A stretch of DNA of 64,000 bases from Actinomycetes bacterium (GTDB lineage: Bacteria > Actinomycetota > Actinomycetes > Streptosporangiales > Streptosporangiaceae). Every line of letters starts with the position of its first letter. Positions within the stretch are counted from its first letter, which is position 1. Shown one piece after another: positions 8,548-17,032 of this stretch. The position numbers and the translations under genes are program-made. The notes beneath the pieces are model-generated. The model did not search any database, was not told the DNA's origin, and was given only the letters and a program-made list of their open reading frames with translations. The DNA lies in assembly GCA_025964575.1 (NCBI GenBank), contig JAOPYO010000021.1, positions 1 through 64,000 of the forward strand. The letters run 5' to 3'.

Positions 8548-9183
8548 TCAGGCGGTCAGGAGGGTGGCGGTGCCGGCGCCGATCAGTGCGACGGCCCAGA
8601 GCCGGTCGAGGTTGAACCAGGCCCGGCGCAGGATGGCCAGGCCGACGACCTCGTACACCAGGACCGCGATCACTCCCGCCACCACGAACATGGCGAGGGT
8701 GTGCACTCCGGTCACGAACATTCCAGCAGTGAGCGCGCTGCCCGGGCCATGGCTCAGGCCATGAGCGTGGGCGGCCGGCCCGGACGCCTCGGAGGTCAGC
8801 ACCGGCAGCAGCATCAGCCCGGCACCGTGCACCGACGACATCAGGAACGACCAGCCGGCCAGCTGCCACAGCGACAGCTTCATCCCGACCCAGCGGAAAT
8901 GACGGTTGGACAGCAGCCGCCACAGGCCGAAGCCGACCAGTAGTACGCCCCCGCCGATGGCGACCACCTGGGTGGTCACCACCGACTGGGTGAGGGAGAC
9001 CAGGATCGCGACGACGCCGACCGAGGCGGCGTGCCCGGCCGCGATCGCGGGCAGCGACTGCAGCACCCGAGTCCGCGACCGCTCCTGCAACCCCCTGGCC
9101 ACGGCGAACAGCCAGCCCATTCCGGGGTTGAGGCCGTGAAAGGCGCCGAGGGCGACCAGCGCCGCCAGCGATCCGTTGGTCAT
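8548..9183 (-). CDS. Multi-span membrane protein linked to SBP56
   Basis: A 211-residue protein with about six membrane segments. The start has an FHGLNPGMGW motif, with further conserved histidines (SSVHGAGL, GVHTLAMF) and a His-rich loop (HAHGLSHG), features reminiscent of metal or sulfur-compound exporters of the NicO/RcnA or TauE type. I do not recognise a named family with confidence. It lies 19 bases downstream of the SBP56 gene in what looks like one transcript, so a role in handling a sulfur or selenium product, or copper for SBP56, is plausible. Confidence 0.65.
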   Translation of the reverse strand: MTNGSLAALVALGAFHGLNPGMGWLFAVARGLQERSRTRVLQSLPAIAAGHAASVGVVAILVSLTQSVVTTQVVAIGGGVLLVGFGLWRLLSNRHFRWVGMKLSLWQLAGWSFLMSSVHGAGLMLLPVLTSEASGPAAHAHGLSHGPGSALTAGMFVTGVHTLAMFVVAGVIAVLVYEVVGLAILRRAWFNLDRLWAVALIGAGTATLLTA

Positions 9184-9202
9184 CCCCTCGGCTCCGGTCG
9201 GA

Positions 9203-10615
9203 TCATGGGTAGCAGTACGAGTCGGAGGAGGCGTCCCCGCCCTGCAGCCGGGTCTGGTGCGGGCGCAGCCCGCGGAAGTCGTCGCCGTGCGGGAAGAACC
9301 GCTCGTCGAAGGTGAATCCCTGGCCTGAACGATCTGGGGTCGAGTCGAGCTTGGCCGCCCAAGCGCCGACCCCGTCGGGATAGAACTGGTCGTCCCACGC
9401 GCCGTACAGCGAGTTCGTCACATAGACGCGACGACCGTCGCGGCTGACCTCGACCATCTGCGGCCCGCCGGCCAGGGGCAGATCCGGTGCGGCGGGGTGC
9501 GGCGTGCGGCCGACGATGCCGCCGATCCGCACCGATCCGGCCTCGACGGGGTGGAAGGGGTCGCTGACGTCGTAGCGCTTGAGCTCACCGGTGCCCCAGC
9601 ACGAGACGTACAGCCACTGGTCGTCCACCGACAGGTCGATGTCGGTGATCAGCGGGGGTACGGCTCCGAACGGCGCGATCACCGGCGGCAGGTCCTCCGC
9701 GGCGGCGGGCTCGGCCGGGATCGAGATGACCTTCGTGGCGGCCCACTGGTCGCCGTCCCGATGCCAGAGCCAGACCGACGCCGACAGGTCCTCGACGCTG
9801 ACCACCACCCCGACGAATCCGTACTGTTGGGTGGGGTCATGAGCAGGGCGCAGTTCCAGGGCCATCTGGTGCTCATCACCGAGGTCGACGGTCTGCACAT
9901 GCTTGCGCTTGCGCAGGTCCCAGAAGTGCAGCGAGTGGCCGTACTTACGGCCGAGCAGCAGCTCGCCGACCACCCCGTCCTCGATCATGGACGGGGTGCC
10001 CCACTCCGAGGTGACCAGCACGTCGTGCGCGATGTGCCACCAGGCGTCGTAGGCGAAGTACTGCGGGCCGCGCTCCACCTCCCAGCGGCCGAGCACGTCG
10101 AAGGAGGTGTGGTCGAGCAGCGCGATTCCGCCCGGTCCGTCCTCGCCGTTGGCGCCGCCGAGCGCGCTGACATAGAGACCCTCGGGCCCGCAGTGCACGG
10201 TGTGCGGCCGGGAGTAGCCCGCGCGCTTGGCCAGCTCGTCGGGCTCCAGCACTTTGATGATTTCCGGGCTGGTCGGATTCTCCTTGGTGTCGATCACATA
10301 GATCCGCGATGACCGCAGCCCGGGCACGATCAGATAGCGCCGTTCCACATGCGGGTGCGGGGAGCCCGGGCACAGCGCGCTGCTGCAGGCGTTCCAGCCG
10401 AAGTGGTGCAGCTCGTCCCCGACATAGGGCAGGTCGGTCCAGCCGATCACCTGGCCATAGGACGCCGATTCCTCGTCGACGTCGAGGACCACGATGGCAT
10501 CGGGCTTCTCCGCGGCCCGGTCGAAGGCCGCGACATAGGCGAGCTTCTCTGGCGGCGCGGAGGCCGCGTCCCGGGGAGAGGCATAGAAGGTGGGGTCGGG
10601 CTTCCACAGCGCCAT
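9203..10615 (-). CDS. Selenium-binding protein 56 family / methanethiol oxidase
   Basis: A 470-residue SBP56 protein with a seven-bladed propeller. Signature stretches are HHFGWNACSSALC near residue 85, the HCGPEGLY segment and CWGTGELKRYDV near 360. Bacterial and human SBP56 proteins oxidise methanethiol to formaldehyde, hydrogen peroxide and sulfide with bound copper. The start is the ATG at 10615, preceded by AGGAGG. It sits 61 bases downstream of a sulfite oxidase-like gene, which suggests oxidation of C1-sulfur compounds. Confidence 0.9.
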   Translation of the reverse strand: MALWKPDPTFYASPRDAASAPPEKLAYVAAFDRAAEKPDAIVVLDVDEESASYGQVIGWTDLPYVGDELHHFGWNACSSALCPGSPHPHVERRYLIVPGLRSSRIYVIDTKENPTSPEIIKVLEPDELAKRAGYSRPHTVHCGPEGLYVSALGGANGEDGPGGIALLDHTSFDVLGRWEVERGPQYFAYDAWWHIAHDVLVTSEWGTPSMIEDGVVGELLLGRKYGHSLHFWDLRKRKHVQTVDLGDEHQMALELRPAHDPTQQYGFVGVVVSVEDLSASVWLWHRDGDQWAATKVISIPAEPAAAEDLPPVIAPFGAVPPLITDIDLSVDDQWLYVSCWGTGELKRYDVSDPFHPVEAGSVRIGGIVGRTPHPAAPDLPLAGGPQMVEVSRDGRRVYVTNSLYGAWDDQFYPDGVGAWAAKLDSTPDRSGQGFTFDERFFPHGDDFRGLRPHQTRLQGGDASSDSYCYP

Positions 10616-10676
10616 AAGGCTCCTCCTGAGGTCGGGTGCATCGTCACACTGCGATTCCGGCCGGGCAAGGACCGGT

Positions 10677-11921
10677 TCAGGCCACCGTGACCGGGTGCCG
10701 GACGACGGCCCCGAACAGGTAGCCGAGCGTGTTATAGGGGGCCAGATCCGGCTGGGTGGCACCGGTCTCGTCGGTGGCCCGCGCCAGCAGCTCGTACGAC
10801 CCCGGGTGTTCGGGCCGCCAATGGACCTCCCACGTTAGCCAGGCGCGGGATCCGCGCTGGTCACGAGGGTGGGCTCTGCGCCAGGTCACGCCACCGTCGA
10901 CGCTGACCTCCACCTGCCGGATACGCCCGTTGCCGGACCAGGAGCGCCCGTGCAGCACCTGGGTGCGGCCGGTGGTGAGCTGGGCGTTCCAGGGTAGTTC
11001 GAAGGCGCTCTTCACGACCTGACGGGTCAGTGGCGCGCTGCCCTCGGGCGGGTATCCGGGGCCGAACAGCCGGTAGTACTGGGTGTTCCACGGCGAGAAC
11101 AGTGGCTGATCCGCCACCTGAATGTCGCCGAGCCACTTGATGGAGGCGATGCCCACCCAGGACGGCACCACGAGCCGGACCGGGAATCCGTGGTCGGGCT
11201 GCAGCGGTCTTCCGTTCATCTCGTACGCCAGCAACACGTCCTTGAGCGCCTTGGCGACCGGCAGGGGTCGCCGGACCCGGCCCAGGTTCACGCCCTTGTC
11301 AAGGAACTCGGCGTCGAGCCCGCGCGGGAGGAGATCCACGGCCCGCCGGCTCAGACCCGCGCGTTCCAGGACGGTCGACAGCCGTACGCCGCGCCAGTGC
11401 GCCACCCCGACCCCACCGAGCTTCCACGGGGTTCCGCTCACCGTCTGGCCCTGCTGGGTGGTGTAGAAGCTGCGGCCGTTGCCGGTGCACTCGATGAACG
11501 CGGTCAGGCCCTCGGCGGGCAGCCTCAGCAGGTCCTCGTAGGAGAACTCGACCGGCCGATCCTCTCCGGGGGAGTCGCGCAGGCCGGTGCCCCAGAGCTT
11601 GAGCCGCCAGGTCTTCGCGTCGATGAGCGGGGTGCGGGTGTGGTTGCGGACGAAGAACCGGTCGGTGGGGGTCAGATAACCCTGACCCCGCATGGCCTCC
11701 CACTTGGTCTCCGCGTTCGTCCCGTACACCGTGAACAGCTCGGGTGGCAGTGGCTTGACGATCGGGTCGTCGGCGAACGCCCGTCCAGCCGAGGAGGTGA
11801 GGATCGTGGCGCCGAGACCGGCCCCCGCGGATGCTCGCAGCAGATTCCGCCGAGAAAGGTGCCGATGCCACTGAGCCGCACGCACCTGCTGGTACGTGGC
11901 CTCATCCGTGAGGTCGTCCAT
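10677..11921 (-). CDS. Tat-exported molybdopterin sulfite oxidase family protein
   Basis: A 414-residue protein with a twin-arginine signal (SRRNLLR at 23-29 and a hydrophobic stretch ending near AFA-DD), the oxidoreductase molybdopterin domain with ECTGNGRS (C145, the cysteine expected to bind Mo), and a C-terminal Mo-cofactor dimerisation domain. The architecture matches the plant/SorT-like sulfite oxidase group. No cytochrome subunit is beside it. Together with SBP56 downstream it suggests an exported sulfite-oxidising step. Its promoter shares a short AT-rich gap with the divergent MoxR gene. Confidence 0.87.
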   Translation of the reverse strand: MDDLTDEATYQQVRAAQWHRHLSRRNLLRASAGAGLGATILTSSAGRAFADDPIVKPLPPELFTVYGTNAETKWEAMRGQGYLTPTDRFFVRNHTRTPLIDAKTWRLKLWGTGLRDSPGEDRPVEFSYEDLLRLPAEGLTAFIECTGNGRSFYTTQQGQTVSGTPWKLGGVGVAHWRGVRLSTVLERAGLSRRAVDLLPRGLDAEFLDKGVNLGRVRRPLPVAKALKDVLLAYEMNGRPLQPDHGFPVRLVVPSWVGIASIKWLGDIQVADQPLFSPWNTQYYRLFGPGYPPEGSAPLTRQVVKSAFELPWNAQLTTGRTQVLHGRSWSGNGRIRQVEVSVDGGVTWRRAHPRDQRGSRAWLTWEVHWRPEHPGSYELLARATDETGATQPDLAPYNTLGYLFGAVVRHPVTVA

Positions 11922-11986
11922 GACAACGATCGTGGTCCGTTATTCCCATTAAGTCAATCGAAAAGATAGGAATTCAATATGCGAAG

Positions 11987-11992
11987 TAGCCT
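11987..11992 (+). promoter_or_regulatory. Possible -10 box for leaderless MoxR transcript
   Basis: TAGCCT fits TANNNT and ends six bases before the GTG at 11999. No Shine-Dalgarno sequence precedes that GTG, which suggests a leaderless mRNA. The surrounding 77-base gap is AT-rich and also serves the divergent sulfite oxidase gene. Confidence 0.35.
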
Positions 11993-11998
11993 GAACGG

Positions 11999-12907
11999 GT
12001 GACGTCGAACCCGGCAGTAAGGCCGCCCGCCATCGAGTCGCCGGCCGCGCTGGCGGAGCTCCTCGAGCGGCACTCCTATCTGGCCGATGACGGCCTCGCC
12101 ACCGCGGGGTTCCTGGCGCTGCGGATGGGCCGGCCGCTGTTTCTCGAGGGTGAGGCCGGGGTGGGTAAGACGGCCCTCGCCAAGACCCTCGCCGAGGTAC
12201 TGGGCGCCCCGCTGATCCGGCTGCAGTGCTACGAGGGCCTCGACGCGTCGCAGGCACTCTACGACTGGGACTTCCCGCGCCAGCTGCTGCATCTGCGGGC
12301 GGCCGAGGCGGCGGGTGTCACCGACGTGGGCCGGCTCGAGTCCGAGCTCTACGATCGCCGTTTCCTGGTGGCCCGGCCGCTGCTGCAGGCACTGGAGACC
12401 ACACCCAGTGTCCTGCTGATCGACGAGGTGGATCGGGCCGACGACGAGTTCGAGGCCTTCCTGCTGGAAGTGCTCAGTGACTTCACCATCTCGATCCCGG
12501 AGCTCGCCACGATCCACGCGGAACAGCCGCCGATGGTCGTCGTGACGTCCAACCGCACCCGAGAGGTGCATGACGCTCTCAAACGCCGGTGCCTCTACCA
12601 CTGGCTGGAGCACCCGAGCTTCGACCGTGAGGTGGCCATCATCCGGCGGAGATTGCCCGGCGCCGCCGACCGGCTGGCTGATCAGGTCGCGGCCGCCGTT
12701 CAACGGCTGCGCACCGAGGATCTGCTCAAACCGCCCGGAGTGGCGGAGAGCCTGGACTGGACCGAGGCGCTGGTCGCCCTGGGCGCCCGTGACCTCGACC
12801 CCGACACCGCGGCCCGCACCCTCGGCGCGGTGCTGAAGTACCGCGAAGACCATGAGCGGATCGTCAAGCGCGGGCTCGCACATCTCCTGAACGGTGCCGG
12901 ACCGTGA
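11999..12907 (+). CDS. MoxR-family AAA ATPase (CoxD-type)
   Basis: A 302-residue AAA+ ATPase with Walker A GEAGVGKTALAK near residue 50 and Walker B VLLIDEVDRADDE near 138. MoxR ATPases work with VWA-domain partners to mature metal enzymes. CoxD does so for the Mo/Cu site of CO dehydrogenase, and similar genes accompany other molybdenum hydroxylases. The VWA partner follows, then XdhC and MocA-like genes, so this is an accessory set for the hydroxylase encoded at 40-43.9 kb. The start is GTG, probably leaderless. Confidence 0.9.
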   Translation: MTSNPAVRPPAIESPAALAELLERHSYLADDGLATAGFLALRMGRPLFLEGEAGVGKTALAKTLAEVLGAPLIRLQCYEGLDASQALYDWDFPRQLLHLRAAEAAGVTDVGRLESELYDRRFLVARPLLQALETTPSVLLIDEVDRADDEFEAFLLEVLSDFTISIPELATIHAEQPPMVVVTSNRTREVHDALKRRCLYHWLEHPSFDREVAIIRRRLPGAADRLADQVAAAVQRLRTEDLLKPPGVAESLDWTEALVALGARDLDPDTAARTLGAVLKYREDHERIVKRGLAHLLNGAGP

Positions 12908-13019
12908 GCAGGCGCGCGGTGGCTGGACTGAGGAGCGCGCGCAGCGAGGTCCGAGCGAGCACGCGACGAGGGAAGCCGCCGCGTAAAGGCGCCTGCTCAC
13001 CGCCGAGCGGAGCGAGGCC
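12905..13019 (+). repeat. Intergenic stop-to-start repeat, copy C
   Basis: Fills the MoxR-VWA gap exactly: it starts at the MoxR stop (TGAGCAGGCGCGCGG) and ends CCGAGCGGAGCGAGGCC before the VWA ATG. It shares the exact 19-mer CTGGACTGAGGAGCGCGCG (12923-12941) with copy B and the GAGGGAAGCCG block with the copies at 35.2-35.4 kb. The GGAGCGAG end is the only candidate ribosome-binding site of the VWA gene. Confidence 0.75.
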
Positions 13020-14147
13020 ATGAATACGGTGTCCGCCACGATCGTCGGCTTCGCTCGTACGCTGCGCGCCGCCGGGGTCGCCGCCAGCCCCGAGCGGGTC
13101 CAGGCGATGGTCGGCGCGCTGGAGCACCTGTCGGTCGGTGACCCGACGGATGTCTACTGGGCCGGACGGCTCACGCTCTGCGCGGGCCCGGACGATCTGC
13201 CGCGCTATGACCGCTGCTTCGCCGCGTACTTCTCCGGCGAGGTACCCCGTCTGACCCCCCGCCCCACCCCTCCCGTGATCCTGCAGTACGTGTCGACACC
13301 GAATGCGGGACCACGCGAGAAGGGGGCGGAGGAAGAGCCGGCGGACCTGCGGCTCGCGACGGCGAGTGCGACCGAGGTGCTGCGCCGACGCGATGTCGCC
13401 CGATTGAGCGCGGCCGAACGGGCCGAGGTGCACCGGCTGATCGCTCTGCTCAGGTCCTCGGCCGCGCAGCGCCGGTCCCGCCGGTTCATGCCCGCCGCGT
13501 CCGGCCGCATCGATCCGCACCGTACGGTCGCTGCGATCCTGCGACGCGGCGGGGAGATCTCCGATCTGCGCTACCGCAGGCACCGAGAGCGGCCCCGGCG
13601 GGTGGTCCTGCTGGTGGACGTCAGCGGCTCCATGAGCCTCTATGCGGACGTGCTGCTGCGGTTCGCGCACTCCGCGCTGCGGTCGGGGCCGCGCACCACC
13701 GAGGCCTTCAGCGTGGGGACGAGGCTGACCCGGCTCACCCGTGAGCTGCGGCACCGCGATCCGGACACGGCGATGACGGCGGTGTCGGCCGCCATCCCGG
13801 ACTGGAGTGGCGGCACCCGGCTGGGGGAGGAGCTCAAGGAGTTCCTCGACCGGTTCGGGCAGCGCGGCCTGGCACGCGGGGCGATCGTCGTGATCGCCTC
13901 CGATGGCTGGGAGCGCGGTGACGCGAGCCTGCTCGGTGACCAGATGGCGCGGCTGCACCGGCTGGCGCACCGGGTCGTGTGGGCCAACCCGCACAGGGCC
14001 CGGCCCGGGTACGAGCCGCTCACCGCCGGCATGGTGGCGGCGCTGCCCCACGTCGACGCCTTCGTCGCCGGGCATAGCCTCGGTGCTCTGGAGGAGCTGG
14101 CCGTTCTGATCGGATCCGACGGAAAAGAGATGATCGCCCGTGCGTGA
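13020..14147 (+). CDS. VWA-domain protein (CoxE-type)
   Basis: A 375-residue protein with a helical N-terminal part and a von Willebrand A domain near residues 195-350. The MIDAS motif is DVSGSMS near residue 200. Paired MoxR/VWA proteins act as a maturation chaperone for molybdenum hydroxylases. The ATG follows repeat copy C. The C-terminus overlaps the XdhC gene by eight bases, implying coupled translation. Confidence 0.88.
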   Translation: MNTVSATIVGFARTLRAAGVAASPERVQAMVGALEHLSVGDPTDVYWAGRLTLCAGPDDLPRYDRCFAAYFSGEVPRLTPRPTPPVILQYVSTPNAGPREKGAEEEPADLRLATASATEVLRRRDVARLSAAERAEVHRLIALLRSSAAQRRSRRFMPAASGRIDPHRTVAAILRRGGEISDLRYRRHRERPRRVVLLVDVSGSMSLYADVLLRFAHSALRSGPRTTEAFSVGTRLTRLTRELRHRDPDTAMTAVSAAIPDWSGGTRLGEELKEFLDRFGQRGLARGAIVVIASDGWERGDASLLGDQMARLHRLAHRVVWANPHRARPGYEPLTAGMVAALPHVDAFVAGHSLGALEELAVLIGSDGKEMIARA

Positions 14148-15273
14148 CGTGTTGAGCGACATCGCGAAGTGGTACGCGACAGGCGAGACCTTCGGGCTCG
14201 CCACGGTGGTGAACACCTTCCGCAGCGCCCCCCGTCCGGCCGGTGCCGCCATGGCGGTCTCTGCAGGCGGTGAGGTCGTCGGCAGCGTTTCCGGGGGATG
14301 CGTCGAAGGCGCCGTCTATGACCTGGCGCAGGCGGTGATCTCCTCCGGCGTGCCGGTGATTCAGCGGTACGGCGTCAGCGACGACGACGCCTTCTCGGTG
14401 GGCCTCACCTGCGGAGGGATCCTCGACATCCTGGTCGAGCCGATCGGCCCCGCGACGTTCCCGGAGTTCGGCGAGGTGATGGAGTCGATCGAACGCGGGG
14501 AGCCGGTCGCGGTGGTCACCGTCGTCGCCGGGCCCGGCACCATCGGGGCGCGCCGGGTGATCTGGCCCTCTCAGGCGGTGGGCTCGCTCGCGCCGGGTCT
14601 CGCTTACGCCGCCCGGCTGGACGCCGCGGTCGACGACGACGTCCGGGGCATGCTCGCCCAGGGGCTGACCGGGCAGCGGCACTACGGCCGGCAGGGGGAG
14701 CGGCGGCTGGACGAGCTCACCGTGTTCGTGCACGCCTTCGCGCCGCCACCTCGGATGCTGGTGTTCGGGGCGATCGACTTCGCCGCCGCGATGGCCCGGA
14801 CCGGCAAGTTCCTCGGCTACCAGGTGACGGTCTGCGACGCCCGGCCGGTGTTCGCGACCGCCAAGCGTTTCCCCGAGGCCGACGAGGTCGTGGTGAAGTG
14901 GCCGCACAAGTTCCTGGGCGAGATTTCGGCCCAGATCGACGAGCGGACCGTCATCTGCGTGCTCACCCACGACCCGAAGTTCGACGTTCCGCTGCTGGAG
15001 GCGGCGCTGCGCACTCCCGCCGGATACATCGGGGCGATGGGATCGCGCCGCACCCACGATGACCGGCTCGCCCGGCTCCGGGAGGCCGGTATGTCGGAGG
15101 CGGAGCTCGCACGGCTCCGCTCGCCGATCGGACTGGACCTGGGCGCCCGCACGCCCGAGGAGACGGCGGTGTCGATCGCGGCCGAGCTGATCCAGCTCCG
15201 CTGGGGCGGCTCTGGCCGTCCCCTCACCGAGACCGACGGCCGCATCCACCGCGACCCGGCACCCTCTTCATAG
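14140..15273 (+). CDS. XdhC/CoxF family molybdenum cofactor chaperone
   Basis: A 377-residue two-domain protein. The XdhC/CoxI N-terminal domain contains GSVSGGCVEGAVYDLA and GLTCGGILDILVEPI, with conserved cysteines. The C-terminal Rossmann domain begins around LVFGAIDFAAAMA and ends with the GAMGSRRTHDDRLARLREAG segment. XdhC binds molybdopterin cofactor and inserts its sulfurated form into xanthine dehydrogenase-type enzymes. The GTG start overlaps the VWA gene. The client is probably the hydroxylase at 40-43.9 kb. Confidence 0.9.
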   Translation: MRDVLSDIAKWYATGETFGLATVVNTFRSAPRPAGAAMAVSAGGEVVGSVSGGCVEGAVYDLAQAVISSGVPVIQRYGVSDDDAFSVGLTCGGILDILVEPIGPATFPEFGEVMESIERGEPVAVVTVVAGPGTIGARRVIWPSQAVGSLAPGLAYAARLDAAVDDDVRGMLAQGLTGQRHYGRQGERRLDELTVFVHAFAPPPRMLVFGAIDFAAAMARTGKFLGYQVTVCDARPVFATAKRFPEADEVVVKWPHKFLGEISAQIDERTVICVLTHDPKFDVPLLEAALRTPAGYIGAMGSRRTHDDRLARLREAGMSEAELARLRSPIGLDLGARTPEETAVSIAAELIQLRWGGSGRPLTETDGRIHRDPAPSS

Positions 15274-15450
15274 GGTGGCCTTCACAGCGGCCGCGCCGCA
15301 GCGGCCCTGTGCGCTGGAGGTGCACCTGACCACGTTTCCGATCAGCGTCATGCCGGCCTGAGACGGGCTCGGTTGCCGGTCCTTCTCGTGATCTTTTATG
15401 GATGGTCATGCCTGCGGGGAATCTCGCTGGATCGGGATTAGGCTCCGAGA

Positions 15451-16056
15451 ATGAACATGGGTGGTCATCCAGCTGGGCTGCTCCTGGCCGCAGGAGAGGG
15501 GCGCCGACTCGGGCGGCCCAAGGCGCTGGTCGAGATCGGTGGCGAACGCCTGGTCGATCGAGGTATCTCCATGCTCCGCGCGGCGGGCTGCGGCCCGGTC
15601 CTGGTCGTCATCGGGGCCGTCACGGTCGAGGTCATCGGCGCCGTAGTGGTTCCCAACGCGGACTGGCGGTCGGGGATGGGCTCGTCTCTGCGGGCCGGCC
15701 TCGCGGCTCTGCCGCCCGATTGCCCAGCGGTCGTGGTAGCGCTGGTCGATCAGCCACGCGTCACCCCGGAGGCCGTACGCCGGCTGCTGGAGGCGTACGA
15801 AGCGGGCGCGCGGATCGCCGTCGCCACCTACGGAGGCCGGCCCCGTAACCCGGTTCTCATCGCGAGGGAGCACTTCGGAGAGGTCGCCGAATCCCTGGTC
15901 GGCGATGTCGGTGCCCGTGCCTTCCTCCGGGCCCACCCAGAACTCGTGACCCGCGTGCCGTGTGACGACGTCGCCGCCCCGGATGACATCGACACCCCCG
16001 ACGATCTCGCTGCCTTCACCGATCCCGTGCGCCGGCACGAATCCGGTGCGCTCTGA
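15451..16056 (+). CDS. MocA-like molybdenum cofactor nucleotidyltransferase
   Basis: A 201-residue NTP-transferase with the pyrophosphorylase signature LLLAAGEGRRLGRPKAL at residues 9-25. MocA and CoxI-like relatives attach CMP to molybdopterin to form the dinucleotide cofactor used by hydroxylases of the xanthine/CO dehydrogenase family. It follows XdhC by 177 bases, a gap with no visible gene and perhaps its own promoter. The product fits the accessory set. Another sugar or cofactor nucleotide transfer is possible but less likely. Confidence 0.82.
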   Translation: MNMGGHPAGLLLAAGEGRRLGRPKALVEIGGERLVDRGISMLRAAGCGPVLVVIGAVTVEVIGAVVVPNADWRSGMGSSLRAGLAALPPDCPAVVVALVDQPRVTPEAVRRLLEAYEAGARIAVATYGGRPRNPVLIAREHFGEVAESLVGDVGARAFLRAHPELVTRVPCDDVAAPDDIDTPDDLAAFTDPVRRHESGAL

Positions 16057-16081
16057 CCCACCCGGCCTGGCGACTTCTTAC

Positions 16082-16132
16082 TTGACGCTTCAAATTTATG
16101 GTTCTACTGTAGGAGAGAACTTGAAGTTTCAA
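16082..16132 (+). promoter_or_regulatory. DoxX/MarR promoter with two MarR-type operators
   Basis: TTGACG (16082-16087), a 17-base spacer and TACTGT (16105-16110) form a good sigma-A-type promoter. Two inverted repeats of the same type flank it: TTGACGCTTCAA (16082-16093, overlapping the -35) and TTGAAGTTTCAA (16121-16132, just past the expected start of transcription). The paired TTGAA/TTCAA half-sites are typical of MarR-family operators, and a MarR gene is in the same operon, so autorepression is likely. Confidence 0.72.
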
Positions 16133-16154
16133 ATAACTTCATCGAGGAGCGGGC

Positions 16155-16526
16155 ATGAACATCGTCATCTGGGTGCTGCAGGTCCTGCTGGCCGCTGCGT
16201 TCGCCGCGGCCGGGCTGATGAAGCTCACTCAGCCGCGCACCAAGCTGACCCAGAACATGGGCTGGGTCGAGGACTTCTCCGATAGCGGGGTCAAAGGCAT
16301 CGGTGGTGTCGAACTGCTCGCCGCGATCGGCCTGATCCTGCCGGCCGCCACCAAGATCTTGCCGGTGCTCACGCCGCTGGCCGCGACCGGTCTGGTGCTG
16401 CTCATGATCGGTGCCATCGTCACGCACGTCCGCCGCAACGAGAACCAGATGATCGCGCCCGCCGCGGTGCTGCTCATCCTGGCCGCCGTCGTCACCTGGG
16501 CGCGGTTCGGGCCGTACTCTCTCTGA
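16155..16526 (+). CDS. DoxX family membrane protein
   Basis: A 123-residue protein with four hydrophobic segments and the DoxX pattern (LAAAFAAAGLMKLTQP near residue 14, GGVELLAAIGLIL near 51). DoxX-like proteins are small membrane proteins linked to redox or thiol stress and often controlled by MarR regulators; the exact reaction is unknown. GAGGAG lies 6-11 bases upstream of the ATG. It is followed 28 bases later by a MarR gene and preceded by an operator-promoter that fits that regulator. Confidence 0.85.
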   Translation: MNIVIWVLQVLLAAAFAAAGLMKLTQPRTKLTQNMGWVEDFSDSGVKGIGGVELLAAIGLILPAATKILPVLTPLAATGLVLLMIGAIVTHVRRNENQMIAPAAVLLILAAVVTWARFGPYSL

Positions 16527-16554
16527 GAGCGCGCAAACAGCACAGGGGGGCGGG

Positions 16555-17019
16555 ATGGCCGAGTCTGAATGGCTGGACGACACCGAGCAGCGGGCCTGGC
16601 GGAGCCTTCTCGTCCTCACCCTCATCGGACTGCCGGAGCTGGAGCGCACGTTCCGGGCGCACGGGCTCGTCCAGGTGGAGTACGGGCTGCTCGTCCAGCT
16701 GAGCGAACAGCCGGAGGGCCTGCGTCTGTGCGACCTGGCGGAGCGGATGAACGTCTCACAGAGCCGACTCAGCCACCGCATGAACAAACTCCTGGACCGG
16801 GGCACCGTCGAGGTGCGGCCCAGTCCGGAGGACGGTCGCGTCTCCATCGCGTACATCACCCCGAAGGGCCTCGAACTCGTCGAGCGGGTCGCGCCGGAGC
16901 ACGTCTCCGACGTACGCCGCCTGATCTTCGATCACCTGATGCCCGCCCAGGTCACCGCGCTCGCCGACGCACTCGGCGCCGTGGCCCAGGGGCTCCGCCC
17001 GGGCGAACAGCCCTGCTGA
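16555..17019 (+). CDS. MarR family transcriptional regulator
   Basis: A 154-residue winged-helix regulator: dimer helices at both ends and a central wHTH (LRLCDLAERMNVSQSRLSHR) with wing residues around VEVRPSPEDGR. The start ATG is preceded by GGGGGCGGG. Probably represses its own operon with DoxX through the two TTGAA-type operators at 16082-16132. The inducer is unknown; phenolic, oxidant or electrophile sensing is common in the family. Confidence 0.88.
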   Translation: MAESEWLDDTEQRAWRSLLVLTLIGLPELERTFRAHGLVQVEYGLLVQLSEQPEGLRLCDLAERMNVSQSRLSHRMNKLLDRGTVEVRPSPEDGRVSIAYITPKGLELVERVAPEHVSDVRRLIFDHLMPAQVTALADALGAVAQGLRPGEQPC

Positions 17020-17032
17020 CCCGCGGGCCCGG

